From Heliocidaris erythrogramma (Eukaryota; Echinodermata; Echinoidea; Camarodonta; Echinometridae), in contig CM046856.1 of NCBI GenBank assembly GCA_025617745.1, positions 39,740,888 through 39,804,887 of the forward strand: DNA of 64,000 nt, in the 5' to 3' direction. The notes under the pieces were generated by a model. That model did not search any database. It was not told the DNA's origin and saw only the letters and a list, made by a program, of their open reading frames with translations. The translations under genes were made by a program, and so were the position numbers. This document shows positions 10,930-22,059 of the stretch, in pieces. Positions within the stretch are counted from its first letter, which is position 1, and every line of letters starts with the position of its first letter.

Positions 10930-12451
10930 CAGAGGGGGGGGGGGGGGGTGGTACCCCGAAGTTGCCCTATGCTCAATACACCACTGGGTTAGTGAAAGGA
11001 AAATGAATATCAATCATGATGATCATTGTCAGCATGATGGAAACAGAAAATGACTGTGTGGAAAGTTTAATACCCATGCATTCTTGATGTGTACTTTTAT
11101 ACCGATGAAAGGCAGAGAAAAGGATATTGCAGACTGAAGAAATGAAATGAGAATAGTTACAAAACTGTGTTTCCTGGTATAAATTGTCTTCATCGTACCT
11201 TTGGAGTTTCTGATGCAACAGTACACGTTCTTGAGTGTCAAGTGTCAGAGTAATCATCAGATCATAGGCTTGTGTTGCCATTACATGAAAGCGGGAAATT
11301 ACAAAAGCATGTCACCAAAGAATTAAGTACTAAACAAAGGAGGTATATGAATGACATATTTCTGATGATTTAATTCGTACGACTGATGAGCAAAGATTTG
11401 TACCCTGTTTTATTTTGAATACCAAGCTGTCATCATGCATCGTGACTGATATCGATTTCGTGCTCCAGTTTAAGGCATGGGCTTCCATTTTAATAATAGT
11501 TGACCACGCGCAGGTATAAAAGTATATTATCTGCAAGGGCTTTATTACTATTTGACCATATTTGAACGGTATTTGGATAAACTATAAAATGGGCATCATC
11601 TGAAAGAGCAAGTTGGGTAGAAAGCTTGCAAGCTATCATCACAAAATAAAGTTGTTACGCCCTTTCTCAGTTCATAAATATTACACAGGCGGATGGGAGG
11701 AGGGACACGAACAGGTGGTTCCCCCTCTCCCTTTCTAAAACCTAAGTGGCATACCCCAAGCACACAATCCCAGACATGATCACATCCTTTTCATATTTTC
11801 GACCCAAACGGCACCTAACCTTTTTTTTCCTTACCAGAAAGGTTTCAGAATTATGCCCCCCCCCTCCCTTTGGAAAACCTTTATAATGATACACCATTGA
11901 AAAAATACCTGCTACTCTCCTCTCGGTGGCATGCAAGGCTACAGAGGTGCCCCAGTCGACAATCGACTGTGTAATAAATTAATATCCGTACTAATGTTTA
12001 CTCTTGGTAAAGTTTACTATTTGCACGTATTATTGTTATATGGAATTGAAGGCAATCTTCGAAATAAGTCTATTTTAGTCACTACAACGTCAAAAGGGCA
12101 AAATACTGACCTCTCTTACAACTTCAATGGCTGTGCCTTCTTGTAAAATTTGTAAGGGTAACTAGATACTCAAAGTTCTTTGCCGATTAAAAATATATGA
12201 ATTCGTGATGTTTGAGTCGGTTGGTGATTTCCTCACGATACGTACTTCTTTCTGACAATAGAACAGTTCTTTTGAGACTGAATAAGGTTTAATTTCCTGA
12301 TTGGTACAATACACCTTGGAAATTAATGCCCATCGCCTGTAAAAAAAAGAAGACCTATAGGCACCACGACATTTTTGTTTATTTGTTTATTTATTTATTT
12401 GTTCATTTTTATTATTTTTTTTTTTTGGAGGGGGGGGGGGGGGGGGGGGGT

Positions 12452-12750
12452 AGGTTGAGGCGAGTTGGCTCAGTCGGTAACGTTTCTGCCTGTCGAACCA
12501 AAGATCGTGGGTTCGAATCCACCCCGGGTGGATGACTGATGCCTGCGTTGTGTGTTAACGTGCCCCTCCCTTGTTTCATAGACACAGGCTATGTTACAGT
12601 GGAAAACACTCCGTCCCTCGAATAAGAGTAGGGGGAAACCCCGGTGTAGTGGTACACCTGTATATCCCAATCAGTTATATCGGGAGGAGAGACCTAAGGG
12701 TTACAGTGATTCATTTCGCTTTTCCCCTCCCAGGCACAGGTGACGCCGAA
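12452..12750 (+). mobile_element. tRNA-derived SINE, copy 2
   Basis: Duplicate of the SINE at 9656. Box A is at 12466-12477 and box B at 12510-12520, both intact. It is preceded by a G-run of more than 20 bases. Confidence 0.75.
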
Positions 12751-12841
12751 TACTTAATAATAAATATCTCTACAAAACTTTTCATCCGCAAATTCAAACG
12801 AGGTATTCTGAATAACATGCAAAAGGCCATTGGATGTTTAA

Positions 12842-13887
12842 GGCTGGGTTCACATACAAGTATACGGTATACGGTATACGATATTCGCTATTCGCTATTC
12901 GCTATACGCTATACGCTATACGGGCATGGCGAGTCACATAAGGTAGCACGCGTGTCCTACTTTAATATTTGAGCCATATGATTTTACACACTAAAAACTT
13001 TTTTTTTTTTTTTTTTTGTTGGGGGGGGGGGGGGGGGTTGGGGGGATGTGATTGGAAATACTGTAGTTATGTTTCCAAATATATATTTTAACATTTCAAA
13101 CATGAATCAGCCTAATTGATTTTATCAATTATTCCTATTTTCGCTTTGATGACGTCATTTTTTATGGTGGGGGGGGGGGGGGGGGTAGCTTGATTCTACT
13201 CCCCCATCCCAGCTTTGTGAACTCTTATCAAAAGTGAAATAATAAAGAAATCATTTTATAAACAATATTTTCTTGAATTAAATCTATTTCCACATTATTT
13301 AACTTATTATAAGAATAATTAAGTAATTAGTTAAATGTTGCTCGACTATACACAACAACATGGCTCAATTAACCCGCGCTGCGGGTTAGTTGATCCATTT
13401 TGACCTTGTGTCTTCAATCATTTCAAGGTCAAACAAGAAAGAAAGAAAAATGCAGAGCCCACATAAATCACACAGAATGTGCATGAGATATGTTTCTTTC
13501 AGTTAAAAAAAGGGGGGCATTTGACATAGTAACCCTAAAGTGTTGGATAACTTAAATATGACGGCATGTGCTATGAAATTCCAATAAAATGAGTACCAAG
13601 AAATCCTTTTATTTGTAACTTACCTTATTTAACCAAAGCACACAATAAATTGTTTATAGGGAAATTCAGAACACCAGTTGCCACATCCGAACAGGATGGT
13701 ATACGCTGCACGAAAATCGAACAAGCACGATTCCCACTATACTATACTATACGCAGCTATACGCAGCTATACGGCATTTTCGTATAGTGCCTTCTCATGT
13801 GATCCTATTGTTCGAATCAAGCTATTCGCGTGCCCTCGAAAACGTGCACCGTATACCCGAATAGTATACTTCTATGTGAACCCAGCC
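12842..13887. mobile_element. Harbinger-type MITE with TAA target duplication
   Basis: The terminal inverted repeat GGCTGGGTTCACATA is present at both ends and is flanked by TAA at 12839-12841 and 13888-13890, the 3-bp TWA target duplication known for PIF/Harbinger transposons. Next to each end is an array of short units such as TATACGG, TATTCGC and TATACGC (12858-12925 and 13735-13870). The interior has G-runs and no transposase. Confidence 0.85.
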
Positions 13888-13890
13888 TAA

Positions 13891-14329
13891 GACAGCTTTG
13901 AATAGGATATATCAAACATTTTACGACTTAAAGAAACTTACAGAAGAGATGCATGCATGTTTAAGCAAAATATTCTCTAAATTTTTTGGCAAGGTGGTGG
14001 AGTTATCTCTAAAATTATGGATATCATCATTAAACATCTCGAAGAATAATTTAAAAGGAATTCCCTTTCATTATCATCGCCCCTATCTTGCTTTCCTCAC
14101 CTTCAGTACTGACTTTGCAACAGGTATTTTCAAAAGTTAACGAGTAAATTTGAATTATCGGAAAATCAGTGTGTGAAGAGAAATGTTAGTTTAGAGAATT
14201 TTTAAGGAGATATACATGTTTAGGTAATGCGTTTAGACATTATCAATATAAGACCATGAAAAGATCAACCTTTAATGATATATAATTGTAAGTACGGACC
14301 AGGATTGAGTAAAAGAGGGGGCACACAAA
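13891..14329. other. Non-coding, no clear feature
   Basis: Small frames only, none with a recognisable motif. Confidence 0.35.
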
Positions 14330-14620
14330 TGAAAGTTTGTCAAAAGGTAGACCCCAATTTTTTGGTCTCGCCAGCTTCTCCAAAAGTCGTTCAGTAGAGG
14401 GGGGGGGGGGGGATTGTGGCGACAAACATTTTTTTTCGCCAAACCTTCAAAATTCGCTCAGTAGGGGGGTTATGGGGGTCCAGTTTCCCTCCATAATTCC
14501 TTGACACGCAATTTTTTTTTAAAAGGTCTTCATTCTAAAGGGGGGAGGGGGGCACAATCGAGAAAATGGCGGATCGTCTATGGTCAAAATGCATACTTTT
14601 CTTCCAAAAGGGGATCCGCC
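14330..14620 (-). repeat. GGCGGATCC-family element, minus orientation
   Basis: It reads in reverse complement like the copy at 18424-18640: GGGATCCGCC at the right edge, 'tatggtcaaaatgcatac', G-runs, 'ccctccataattc' and a degraded left end. A second GGCGGATC stands at 14569. Confidence 0.6.
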
Positions 14621-15420
14621 AATGTAAAAGGTATCACACGATCAGATCAGCTCCGCGCGCAAATTCCCTGCGTTCTGTAGCCGTGGAGAACTTGATGAAG
14701 GGTAATATCTCCCCCCCCCCCCCCATCCGAAATACGGATCGACGCCCCTCAGTACGGACATTAGAGGTTGTTTTTAGTCATGATTAATTTAGTGTACTCC
14801 ATGTGAGCATAATATGCGATATAGGACTGTATATATGATAAAAACGAATTTAAAGCAGATAAGAACCACCAGAGAATGACTTTCACTTTTATTAAAATGT
14901 GGTTCGGGTGCTTTAAACACAACTGTAAAGTATTATACTGTCAGTCGTCTAAACTTTTGATTGACATCGGTTGACAAGAAAGAGCTTCACGCCGTGGTGG
15001 TATTCATTACTGAAGTGGACGTTAATATCCCTGCCTGTTTGCCAACGGAAAAGTTGCGCGTGCTCAATTTCCCCTTCTCAGTTATGAAATATTTGATTGC
15101 TTTGACGTACTTGGGAGCCTGATTTTTTTCTTATCTCCCCCTTTCTTCTGCCCCCCCCCCCTTCCTTTTGATTATCAAGGGATGTGTGCGTTTATCTTAT
15201 CAGACGCACGTCCAAAATGGGGAAAAAGGGAAATTTGGAGGTGGCAAGACCATCAGGTAGATGACGAGATTTTAATAAAGTGACACGGCATTGAGAAGCG
15301 TAGCCATGTAAAGACTTAGGAGAAGGCATTGGGGAATAATAAGGAAGAATCGGACAATATTTTCAGGGAAAGGGACGAAAAGGAGAGAGGGACAAAGAGA
15401 TGAAGTATAAAGAATTATGA
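14621..15420. other. Non-coding, no clear feature
   Basis: Contains poly-C runs near 14711-14724 and 15151-15160. No gene or known repeat is recognised. Confidence 0.35.
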
Positions 15421-15850
15421 AGCCTATAGACACAGAGGACGGTGATATAACTTTTTGCAATTCAGACAATCTTCGAAATATTTATGAATTCGCAATGCCA
15501 TGTTAATTGATCAAATATAAGCCGTGCCATAATACGCTTATCAAAATGCCCACTACAGTTTGTTACAAATATTGCGCCTTTGTAAGTTGTGAATCCTGAC
15601 ATAACGATACCATCTATATCCTGCGAAACATTATTAGCCTATAGACTGAGAGGACGGTGATATAAATTTTGGCAATTCAGACAATCTTCGAAATATTTAT
15701 GAATTCGCAATGCCATGTGAATTGATGAAATATAAGCCATGCCATAATACGCTTATCAAAATGCCCACTGTAGTTTTCTTACAAATATTGCGCCTTTGGA
15801 AGTTATGAATCCTGACATAACTATGCCATCTATATCTTTCGAAACATTAT
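15421..15850. repeat. Tandem duplication, 215-bp unit, two copies
   Basis: Bases 15421-15635 recur at 15636-15850 (both start agcctatagac). The copies differ by scattered substitutions, so this is older than the 2.8-kb duplication. Confidence 0.9.
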
Positions 15851-15932
15851 TATAATTATCCGTTTTGGATTGCAATAGATTCATCACCTTGTACGAGTGA
15901 TAAAAGTAGAACGAAAACAATTCTTACTTTAA

Positions 15933-16837
15933 AGGAGAATTAACCCCTGAGTACAAATTTACTTATATTGAAAGGTGTAATATATTCCTACTTATTGGCC
16001 TAAATCATTTTCTAATAAGATATCAGAAAAGGGTATAAATAAAGATATTCCAACACCCGGTATCGTCTCCTACTCATTTACATGGGGGCTGCCATTTTCT
16101 TGCTGATATGGATTTGTACATGAACCATTGAGAAATGTTCCGGTCAGGAAGATATTTTGCATCCAAGACCTAAATTGATTTTCTTCATTACCTAAAATCC
16201 CATATGTGACGAAAAATATAAATTGGGTGTTTACATGATTTATAAAAATTAAATCTTTATAATAATACTTTTAAATTGTCTGGTTTTACTTAACAAAAAT
16301 CTATTTTCTTGGGTTTGCCAAACAGAGCAGAACATAATATATGCAGCATGCATTCTGACTTTTCAAGTCCCATTATCCGAAAGCAGGTGAATGCATAGTT
16401 TGCCGCTATAGATGCTCAGGGGAGAAGCATCCATAAAATTTGAATTAATTTGCTCCGTCCATTGCGTCACAGTATCTAGAAAATAGATTTATATTAAGCG
16501 AATATCGATTTTCAACAGAAATATATAAGGAAATCTTCACTTTAAAAATAAATTGACATATCTATTCTATATTTTTAATCTCAAATGGGTTTTTAATTTT
16601 GAAAAAGGCAATTGGGCATTTGGATTAAGAAAATCTTCTTGTACACATAAAAAAAATGGCAGCCCCCATGTATTGCTAGCAGACGATACATATTGCTAGC
16701 AGATGATAAATTTTGCTCAGAAAATCTTGATTCGTATCGATCTCGTATATTTTGACGCGAAGCCGTATAGTCTAACAAGTAGGAATAAATAACACCTTTG
16801 AACACTATCGTCTTTATTGTTTGAGGTTAATTCTCCT
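15933..16837. mobile_element. Palindromic MITE with TTAA target duplication
   Basis: The termini AGGAGAATTAACC and its complement are flanked by TTAA at 15929-15932 and 16838-16841. The inverted similarity continues inward, through a block reading AAAGGTGTAATATATTCC on the left and its imperfect complement on the right, and a block CATGGGGGCTGCCATTTT near 16081 matched near 16655-16675. TTAA duplications are established for piggyBac and Kolobok superfamilies. No transposase is present. Confidence 0.8.
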
Positions 16838-17029
16838 TTAACCGAGTCAGCGCATGTGAAGCATGAATTATGTCGCACTGGTTGAGGTGTACACACTGAG
16901 TAGTATTTTTCTTCATATACATGGTACGGTTCGTTTCAACACATCACCTTCTAACACTTTTAACAATGTCTCGCAATTTTACATCGGTTCATAAAATGAA
17001 CTTGAAATGACTTTATACAAAGTTATACA

Positions 17030-17340
17030 TACAGAAACGTTGTGACAACTTAGAGCTCAGAAAGTAAGAAAAAGTTAACGTCCTTAAAAAAAAAATCGTA
17101 CGGCTTCATTAAACATTCATAAAAATGTATGTTTATATAGTACCTGGATAAAACCATACAGAGTATTTATTCACTTGAATACGTGGAGGAACTGATATAC
17201 GGTTTGGGAATTCCCAAACATCTCTACAGAATGATACGTGTGACAGCACTTACGTATTCTTATCCAGCGCAGATGATGTACGGGTTGTTAATGGATGCAC
17301 AAACATAATTGGTTCGAGTTAGGCCCGCTGCACACGAGGT
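17030..17340 (+). other. Conserved upstream block of finger gene, short copy
   Basis: It aligns with 22060-22450. Shared pieces include 'cttgaatac...gaac/caac', 'tacggtttgggaat' against 'gacggttcgggaat', 'ctacagaatga', 'tccagcgcagatgatgtacg' against 'tccagcgcaggtgatgtacg', and 'acaaacata.ttggtt'. Because the two finger loci downstream are paralogous, I infer that this is part of the same ancestral duplication and may be the promoter or first exon region. Confidence 0.6.
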
Positions 17341-18423
17341 GTTGTTTTTTTATGATTCAAGGACATTCAGGCATATTCACAGAAAGGTCCGGGGTCAGTC
17401 TATAGCTGCGAGAGGCAACCAAGATAACCATGGACCTTGGTCGTAGGTACGTCCATCAAAGAACCAACCCCATGAAGGAGAATGCGATGGCCTATGGCAC
17501 AAGGTTCGGATTTGTTCCAAAATTGACTTTCGACGGAATACTGGCAAAGCAATCTATATAAATGCACGTACAAATCAGTGCATACAGAACATTTGTATAA
17601 CAACTAAGGGCGCAGCCGTCTTTAATCTTCTAATAGGCGCTTTATACATTATAGCTGACATAAAAGGTAAATTCACACCTACTTACTAATGTTTTTTGTT
17701 ATTATTTTCCTTTCGAGTTTCAAGATATTGAGGTATCTCAAAGGGAGCCCCCTGTCTGCACCCGAGAGACATAGGAAACTTGTTTCCGAGAAACCTTCGT
17801 ACAAAACACAAGCAGGTTTGTACGGACGATTCCAAGTCACTAAGTGATTCAAATTTTATGCATACTTTTGAAACAAAGGTTGTTCTTGACAACCTGAAAG
17901 CTTTCCAGAGGCTTGTCAGACGTAGCAACAAGTAATGTATGCGAAGTGGATTCCAAGTATTGTAGTTCATTCATTAATAACAGTTAAATGGAATACCTCG
18001 TTACTAGGTCCCCAGGAAAGAAACATCCATAAATTTGAATCACTTAGTAAACAGGTCTATTTAGAACCGACAGGACATAACGTGGCATAATACTATTTAT
18101 CTTTAAAAATATATATACAATAATTATTTTTTAAAAAAATACCCCCCCCCCAAAAAAAAAAAAAGAATAAGGGAGGAGTCAATTGTATAACTTTGTATGA
18201 TTAAGGTCTGTTAAAAAAATTACGAAAAAAGTTGCTGATAATAGTCAAAATTGACTGATAGCCATATAACACTAATCAACAACAGATATTTCATGAGAGA
18301 GGGGTGTGCGAGTTATTTTAGTCTGGGTTTTTCCCATTTGAGTACAAAGACAAAGGATTTATGACATACTTATGCTTTGACGACAATGGCTTTGCATTAG
18401 GTTTACTAGTCGAATTCCGGCAC
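17341..18423. other. Non-coding, no supported gene
   Basis: A 94-codon minus frame at 17686-17970 has no recognisable domain. A short inverted match (cactaagtgattcaaattt, 17838-17859 against 18028-18048) suggests the remains of a palindromic element. A C-run and A-run lie near 18142-18165. Confidence 0.35.
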
Positions 18424-18640
18424 CAGTGGCGGATCGAGGGGGGGGGGGGGGCACTCCGGCCCGTGGCCCCCCCCCTTGGAAGAAAAATATGCATTTTGAC
18501 CATAAAGGATCTGCCCTTTTGTCGATTGTGCCTCCTCCTTTTGAAATGAAAACTTTTTTTGCTTGTCAGAGAATTATGGAGGGAAACTGGACCCCCATAC
18601 CCCCTCCCACTTATGGAATTTTGGAGGTCTGGCGAAATAT
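18424..18640 (+). repeat. GGCGGATCC-family element, plus orientation
   Basis: It starts AGTGGCGGATCGAGG followed by G- and C-runs, 'tatgcattttgaccata', 'gcttgtcagagaatta' and 'ggagg'. Same family as at 7865, 14330 and 62100; the right terminus is lost. Frames overlapping it are artefacts of the homopolymer runs. Confidence 0.65.
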
Positions 18641-18904
18641 AATTGTCGCACAAACAGAACCAACTGTACCCATAGATGTTCCAACTCTGATTCAGCTGGA
18701 CACACTCTGACACCAATCCTTCGTTTATATTGTGTCCAACATTAAAACCAAACTATGTTTATACATGAATTTTCTGATGAAAATTACATTTCAAAATACC
18801 GTACATGTAATTGTAGGGTTGTGCATGTATTACACTAGCTGGTAAGAATTAGGATATCAGCTTAGAACAAAGAAAGAGGGAGGGAGGGAGAGAAAGGGTG
18901 AGTG

Positions 18905-18920
18905 CCGATGTGTGTGGGGT

Positions 18921-18956
<36 letters not shown>

Positions 18957-19010
18957 TAGAGAGAGAGGGGGAGAGAAAGAGAGAGTGAGAGAGAGAGACT
19001 GAGAAAGATA
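18905..19010. repeat. (GT)n and (GA)n microsatellite
   Basis: A GT-repeat passing into a GA-repeat. The minus-strand frame across it (SLSHSLFLSP and so on) is a repeat artefact. Confidence 0.9.
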
Positions 19011-19091
19011 AGTGTCCCGGAGTTAGCACACAAAGGTAATTATCGATCATTGATGCCATTTTTTGATATTCTTATTTTATGCATTTCTCAG

Positions 19092-19173
19092 CTCGTACCT
19101 GTCACCATGCGAGGACCTGTATATACTGATGACTGCCTTCAACTACTAGTATAACTGGAGAACGCAAGCACAG
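19092..19173 (+). other. Candidate non-coding exon of short finger gene (decayed donor)
   Basis: It aligns with 26959-27045, sharing 'gcgaggacctgtatata' against 'gcaaggacatacagaca', 'actgcc.tcaact' and 'ggagaacg'. In both copies a pyrimidine-rich tract ending in CAG precedes the block (AG at 19090-19091). The long copy ends at a good donor, AAAG|GTCAGT, but here the matching position reads CACAG|GCCTAT. The GT is thus changed to GC in a poor context, so splicing of this exon may be lost. No frame is kept open in both copies, so I regard it as 5' untranslated. Confidence 0.5.
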
Positions 19174-19688
19174 GCCTATAAATTGGCAGCGCAGAGCTAT
19201 TTACTTTATTATACAGTGTCCATTCTATATGTCTAGGAGCAATTAAATTTGCAGAGCACACCATTATTTAATACATACAAACTTAAACTATTGATCTTAT
19301 CTCCAATAATATTGTCACATTTTATTGATCGCCTTCTGTAAATTTTTCAATTCAAATTCTGTGCAATTAACTGAAACGAGTTTACACATATATATATGTG
19401 TGTGTGTGTGGGGGGGGGGGGGTGTGCGTGTGCGTATTAACAACCTTTGATAATCAGGGCTGTGTGTATCCACCTGGTACGGTGGATGGGATTCTCTCCT
19501 TTTTTCTCTTTTTTTTATTTTGCCAAGGAAAGAAATAAATGAATATATAAACACTTGCAATGCACGAAATATAATTTTAAAAATTCTTGTAATTTCAATG
19601 GATACTTTTGTCAGGATATATTTTGCACTGAATGGGTATTCGAGGAATAAAATAGGAGCACTTCTATGTCACAAAGGCAAAAGAAGAA

Positions 19689-19904
19689 ATGGCGATTCCA
19701 ATACCATGTTTGATATGTGGTCGTTGGTTTAGGGGGTTAAGAGGTCTAAGAATTCACCAAAGCATGACAATGTGTGGTACATACCAGACAGTATTTCTCA
19801 TTTTGATATTCTGCTTAGCCATCATTTATAAGGAATACGTTCATGATACGCTGCCTATGATTATAATTCGATCCCTGCTTAGTTATTTGTTTTCATTTAT
19901 TTAG
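19689..19904 (+). CDS. Short C2HC finger plus membrane segment protein (paralog of 27368-29506)
   Basis: A 71-residue frame with one zinc-finger motif C-x2-C-x12-H-x5-C (Cys7, Cys10, His23, Cys29, with the core GLRGLRIHQ) followed almost at once by a hydrophobic segment (about 35-47) and a second one (about 57-71). The start has a purine at -3 and G at +4. DNA of the hydrophobic segment aligns with the membrane-anchor DNA of the 712-residue paralog (both contain TTTTGATAT and GCTTA in register), and the 3' flanks also align. The single finger here sits where the long paralog has its last, decayed finger. It is either a minimal ancestral form, a deletion derivative, or a pseudogene (its upstream exon has a damaged donor). 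Function is unknown; fingers of this spacing resemble those at the N-terminus of some non-LTR retrotransposon proteins. Confidence 0.6.
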   Translation: MAIPIPCLICGRWFRGLRGLRIHQSMTMCGTYQTVFLILIFCLAIIYKEYVHDTLPMIIIRSLLSYLFSFI

Positions 19905-20059
19905 GCGTAGGGTGGATCCAGTCATGTAGGCGGGTCACTGGTGTCATGTGGGCACCGGTCTTACTGAATGTACGTCTAATGAATGAACTTTAGCTAGTGA
20001 GCTTGGGAATTACAATTCAAAATTTTAGATAGGATTATTTATACGAATCATGATTAATA

Positions 20060-20560
20060 CCTGTTTGGACTGGCTCCAAGTAGTTTGTGCTCCTTTTGCA
20101 AAAAGGAAGAAGAAATATATCGTCACGTATTTCATAAAATGTGTACAGATTCTGTTGCTGTGGGAAACCATTGGTAATGTGTTAAACTTGCCATTTTTAA
20201 GGAATTAAACTGGGATGGCACTTTCTGGGGGTGTTAGTTTTGATGATTGGGGAAATGTATTTATTAAATCATGTAACATTGTTAATAAAATATTTGATAC
20301 TTCAATGTAAGAAAAGAATATACGTCCTAGCAGCAAAGAAGTGAAAGAAATATTGGTAGAGAAAAGAAAAGAAAATAGCACTAGAGCGTAACACCCTATC
20401 ACTACACTTGAAGAAATTGGAAAATTGTACTTTCAAATGAGAGGGGTCTTTGAGGAGTAAGGTGTTATCGACTAATTATGTTTATAATGAACTATAAGTG
20501 GATTTGTATTTCTTTTACAAGGAACATTGTTTTTGTTGTGTAAAAATTAAATAAAAAAGA
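20060..20560 (+). pseudogene. Degenerate LINE 3' end (zinc-binding C-terminus)
   Basis: The translation near 20075 reads SSLCSFCKKEEETIYRHVFHKC, matching the CxFC...E...H cysteine-histidine region at the C-terminus of many LINE ORF2 proteins. Further on, in another frame, PSSKEVKEILVEKRK fits the same tail. It ends with AAATTAAATAAAAAAG, a decayed poly-A tail. It is 5' truncated and frameshifted; an L1/Tx1-like origin is my best guess. Confidence 0.5.
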
Positions 20561-20870
20561 ACATAGCCATCGCATACGGAAGGGTGTCATAGGGGGTCCT
20601 TTCGTCTTCATGTTACGTTCCTTTACGTTCCTATAGTTTTCATGTATTCAAAACTATTTTGTAAAGCTCGTATGTTATGTTTCACTCTTATAAAGTTTAT
20701 TCATGGTAAAGTTACAACATTTGTATGTGTGTATATGTATTTTATATGACACTAGGACAACAAGAGTTAACGTGCACGTATTTTAAAGAAAGCAAGACTA
20801 ATTGATTTCATGCATAGATATTTATATTGTATTTAAAAAAAAAAAAATAATAGTTTCGTATATTTTTTTT

Positions 20871-21448
20871 GTAAACAAATCTTTCGGCATATTACTCCCA
20901 GTGTTAAAGATCGTATGCTCGATCTGTAATGAAAAACACAAGTCAGAAAAAATTGGAACCAGCGGGATCCGAACCTGTCATTTACTGCTTGCCGGGCAGC
21001 GACTTTACCACCAGGCTATTCTGGTTCACGGCCAAGTCACGACGAACTAGAATCAAATACCCAAGATCCTCTTCTTTCTGACTCATTAATATTCAAACGG
21101 TCCGCCGTGGACAATGGTTAGTAAACGAAGAAGCTTGACTGGGGAGGAATTTTTAATTTGTAAACAAATCTTTCGGCATATTACTCCCAGTGTTAAAGAT
21201 CGTATGCTCGATCTGTAATGAAAAACACAAGTCAGAAAAAATTGGAACCAGCGGAATTCGAACCTGTCATCTACTGCTTGCCGGGCAGCGACTTTACCAC
21301 CAGGCTAGTCTGGTTCACGGCCAAGTCACGACGAACTAGAATCAAATACCCAAGATCCTCTTCTTTCTGACTCATTAATATTCAAACGGTCCGCCGTGGA
21401 CAATGGTTAGTAAACGAAGAAGCTTGACTGGGGAGGAATTTTTAATTT
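20871..21448 (-). repeat. tRNA-headed 289-bp repeat, two tandem copies
   Basis: Units start at 20871, 21160 and 21449 (exact 289-bp steps, each starting gtaaacaaatctttcgg). In minus orientation each contains a tRNA-like head: a box A-like TAGCCTGGTGGTAAAGTCG and a box B GGTTCG(G/A)ATCC. The head's acceptor arms GAACCAG and CTGGTTC pair over 7 bp. The loop at the anticodon position lacks the usual U33, so it is not a working tRNA. Confidence 0.85.
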
Positions 21449-21600
21449 GTAAACAAATCTTTCGGCATATTACTCCCAGTGTAGCCTGGTGGTAAAGTCG
21501 CTGCCCGGCAAGCAGTAGATGACAGGTTCGAATCCCGCTGGTTCCAATTTTTTCTGACTTGTGTTTTTCATTACAGATCGAGCATACGATCTTTAAAGTA
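21449..21600 (+). repeat. Third, partly inverted copy of the 289-bp tRNA-headed repeat
   Basis: After 33 bases in the same direction as the two copies before it, the sequence flips at 21482 and reads the tRNA head in plus orientation (box B GGTTCGAATCC near 21525) through to 'gatctttaa' at about 21596. This makes a head-to-head junction. Confidence 0.8.
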
Positions 21601-21800
21601 CGAGGATCGAATCCCACCACGGCACTAACGTCCTTTGGCAAGACTATAATCTACATTTGCCACACTCAGGTATAAATGGATACCTGATATGCTTGAGCGC
21701 TAGTTACTTTGGCGGCTCGGCTATAATCGGGGTAATAATGTCGAAGCACCATGAGCTTGGCCATGCTTGACGGATATAAGTGGCCATTATTATTGATTGC
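21600..21800 (+). mobile_element. Second SINE family, 5' truncated
   Basis: It starts with a box B-like GGATCGAATCCCACCAC, then 'cctttggcaag' and 'atctacatttgccac', continues with a body having 'gataccTGATATGCTTGAGCGC' type sequence, and ends in ATTATTATT near 21787. This layout fits tRNA-derived SINEs of echinoderms as I remember them; no family name is claimed. Confidence 0.55.
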
Positions 21801-22059
21801 AGTTTTTTTCAATATGTTTGCTCATTAACGAATTTGAATGGCTGCAAAGACGGAAATGTTACGAATGGACGAATTTTAATTACGATTGACATTGTGTCAA
21901 ATTGATTAGCACAAATTGCAATTTGATCCCTGACACCGTAGGTGTTACCTTATTAGTAAATCAAAGCAATCAATTCATTGAAATAAAATCCACAGTATTG
22001 GATTATCATCATTATACAAAAAAGTACAAATGAGAATCAAAACGAGTTACAGAATGTCA

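Larger units (their letters stand above)
9951..12750. repeat. Tandem duplication of 2.8 kb, copy 2
   Basis: Second copy of the 7155-9950 unit, offset 2796 bp at its left end. The two units share only 'at' (or 'aat') at the junctions, so the duplication joined the end of the SINE body to the hairpin arm with minimal homology. Poly-G and poly-C tracts differ in length between copies, for example the longer G-run before the SINE here. Confidence 0.95.

Noticed and set aside
7642..12146. Paired identical frames (81, 102, 70, 68 and 71 codons) in the 2.8-kb duplication
   Set aside because: Conservation is due to the recent duplication, not selection. No domains recognised, and frames overlap on both strands.
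18862..19059. Ser/His-rich minus-strand frame
   Set aside because: Translation of the (GT)n/(GA)n microsatellite.
20940..21015. Functional tRNA with 7-bp acceptor stem
   Set aside because: The anticodon loop lacks U33, and the sequence is part of a 289-bp tandem repeat.
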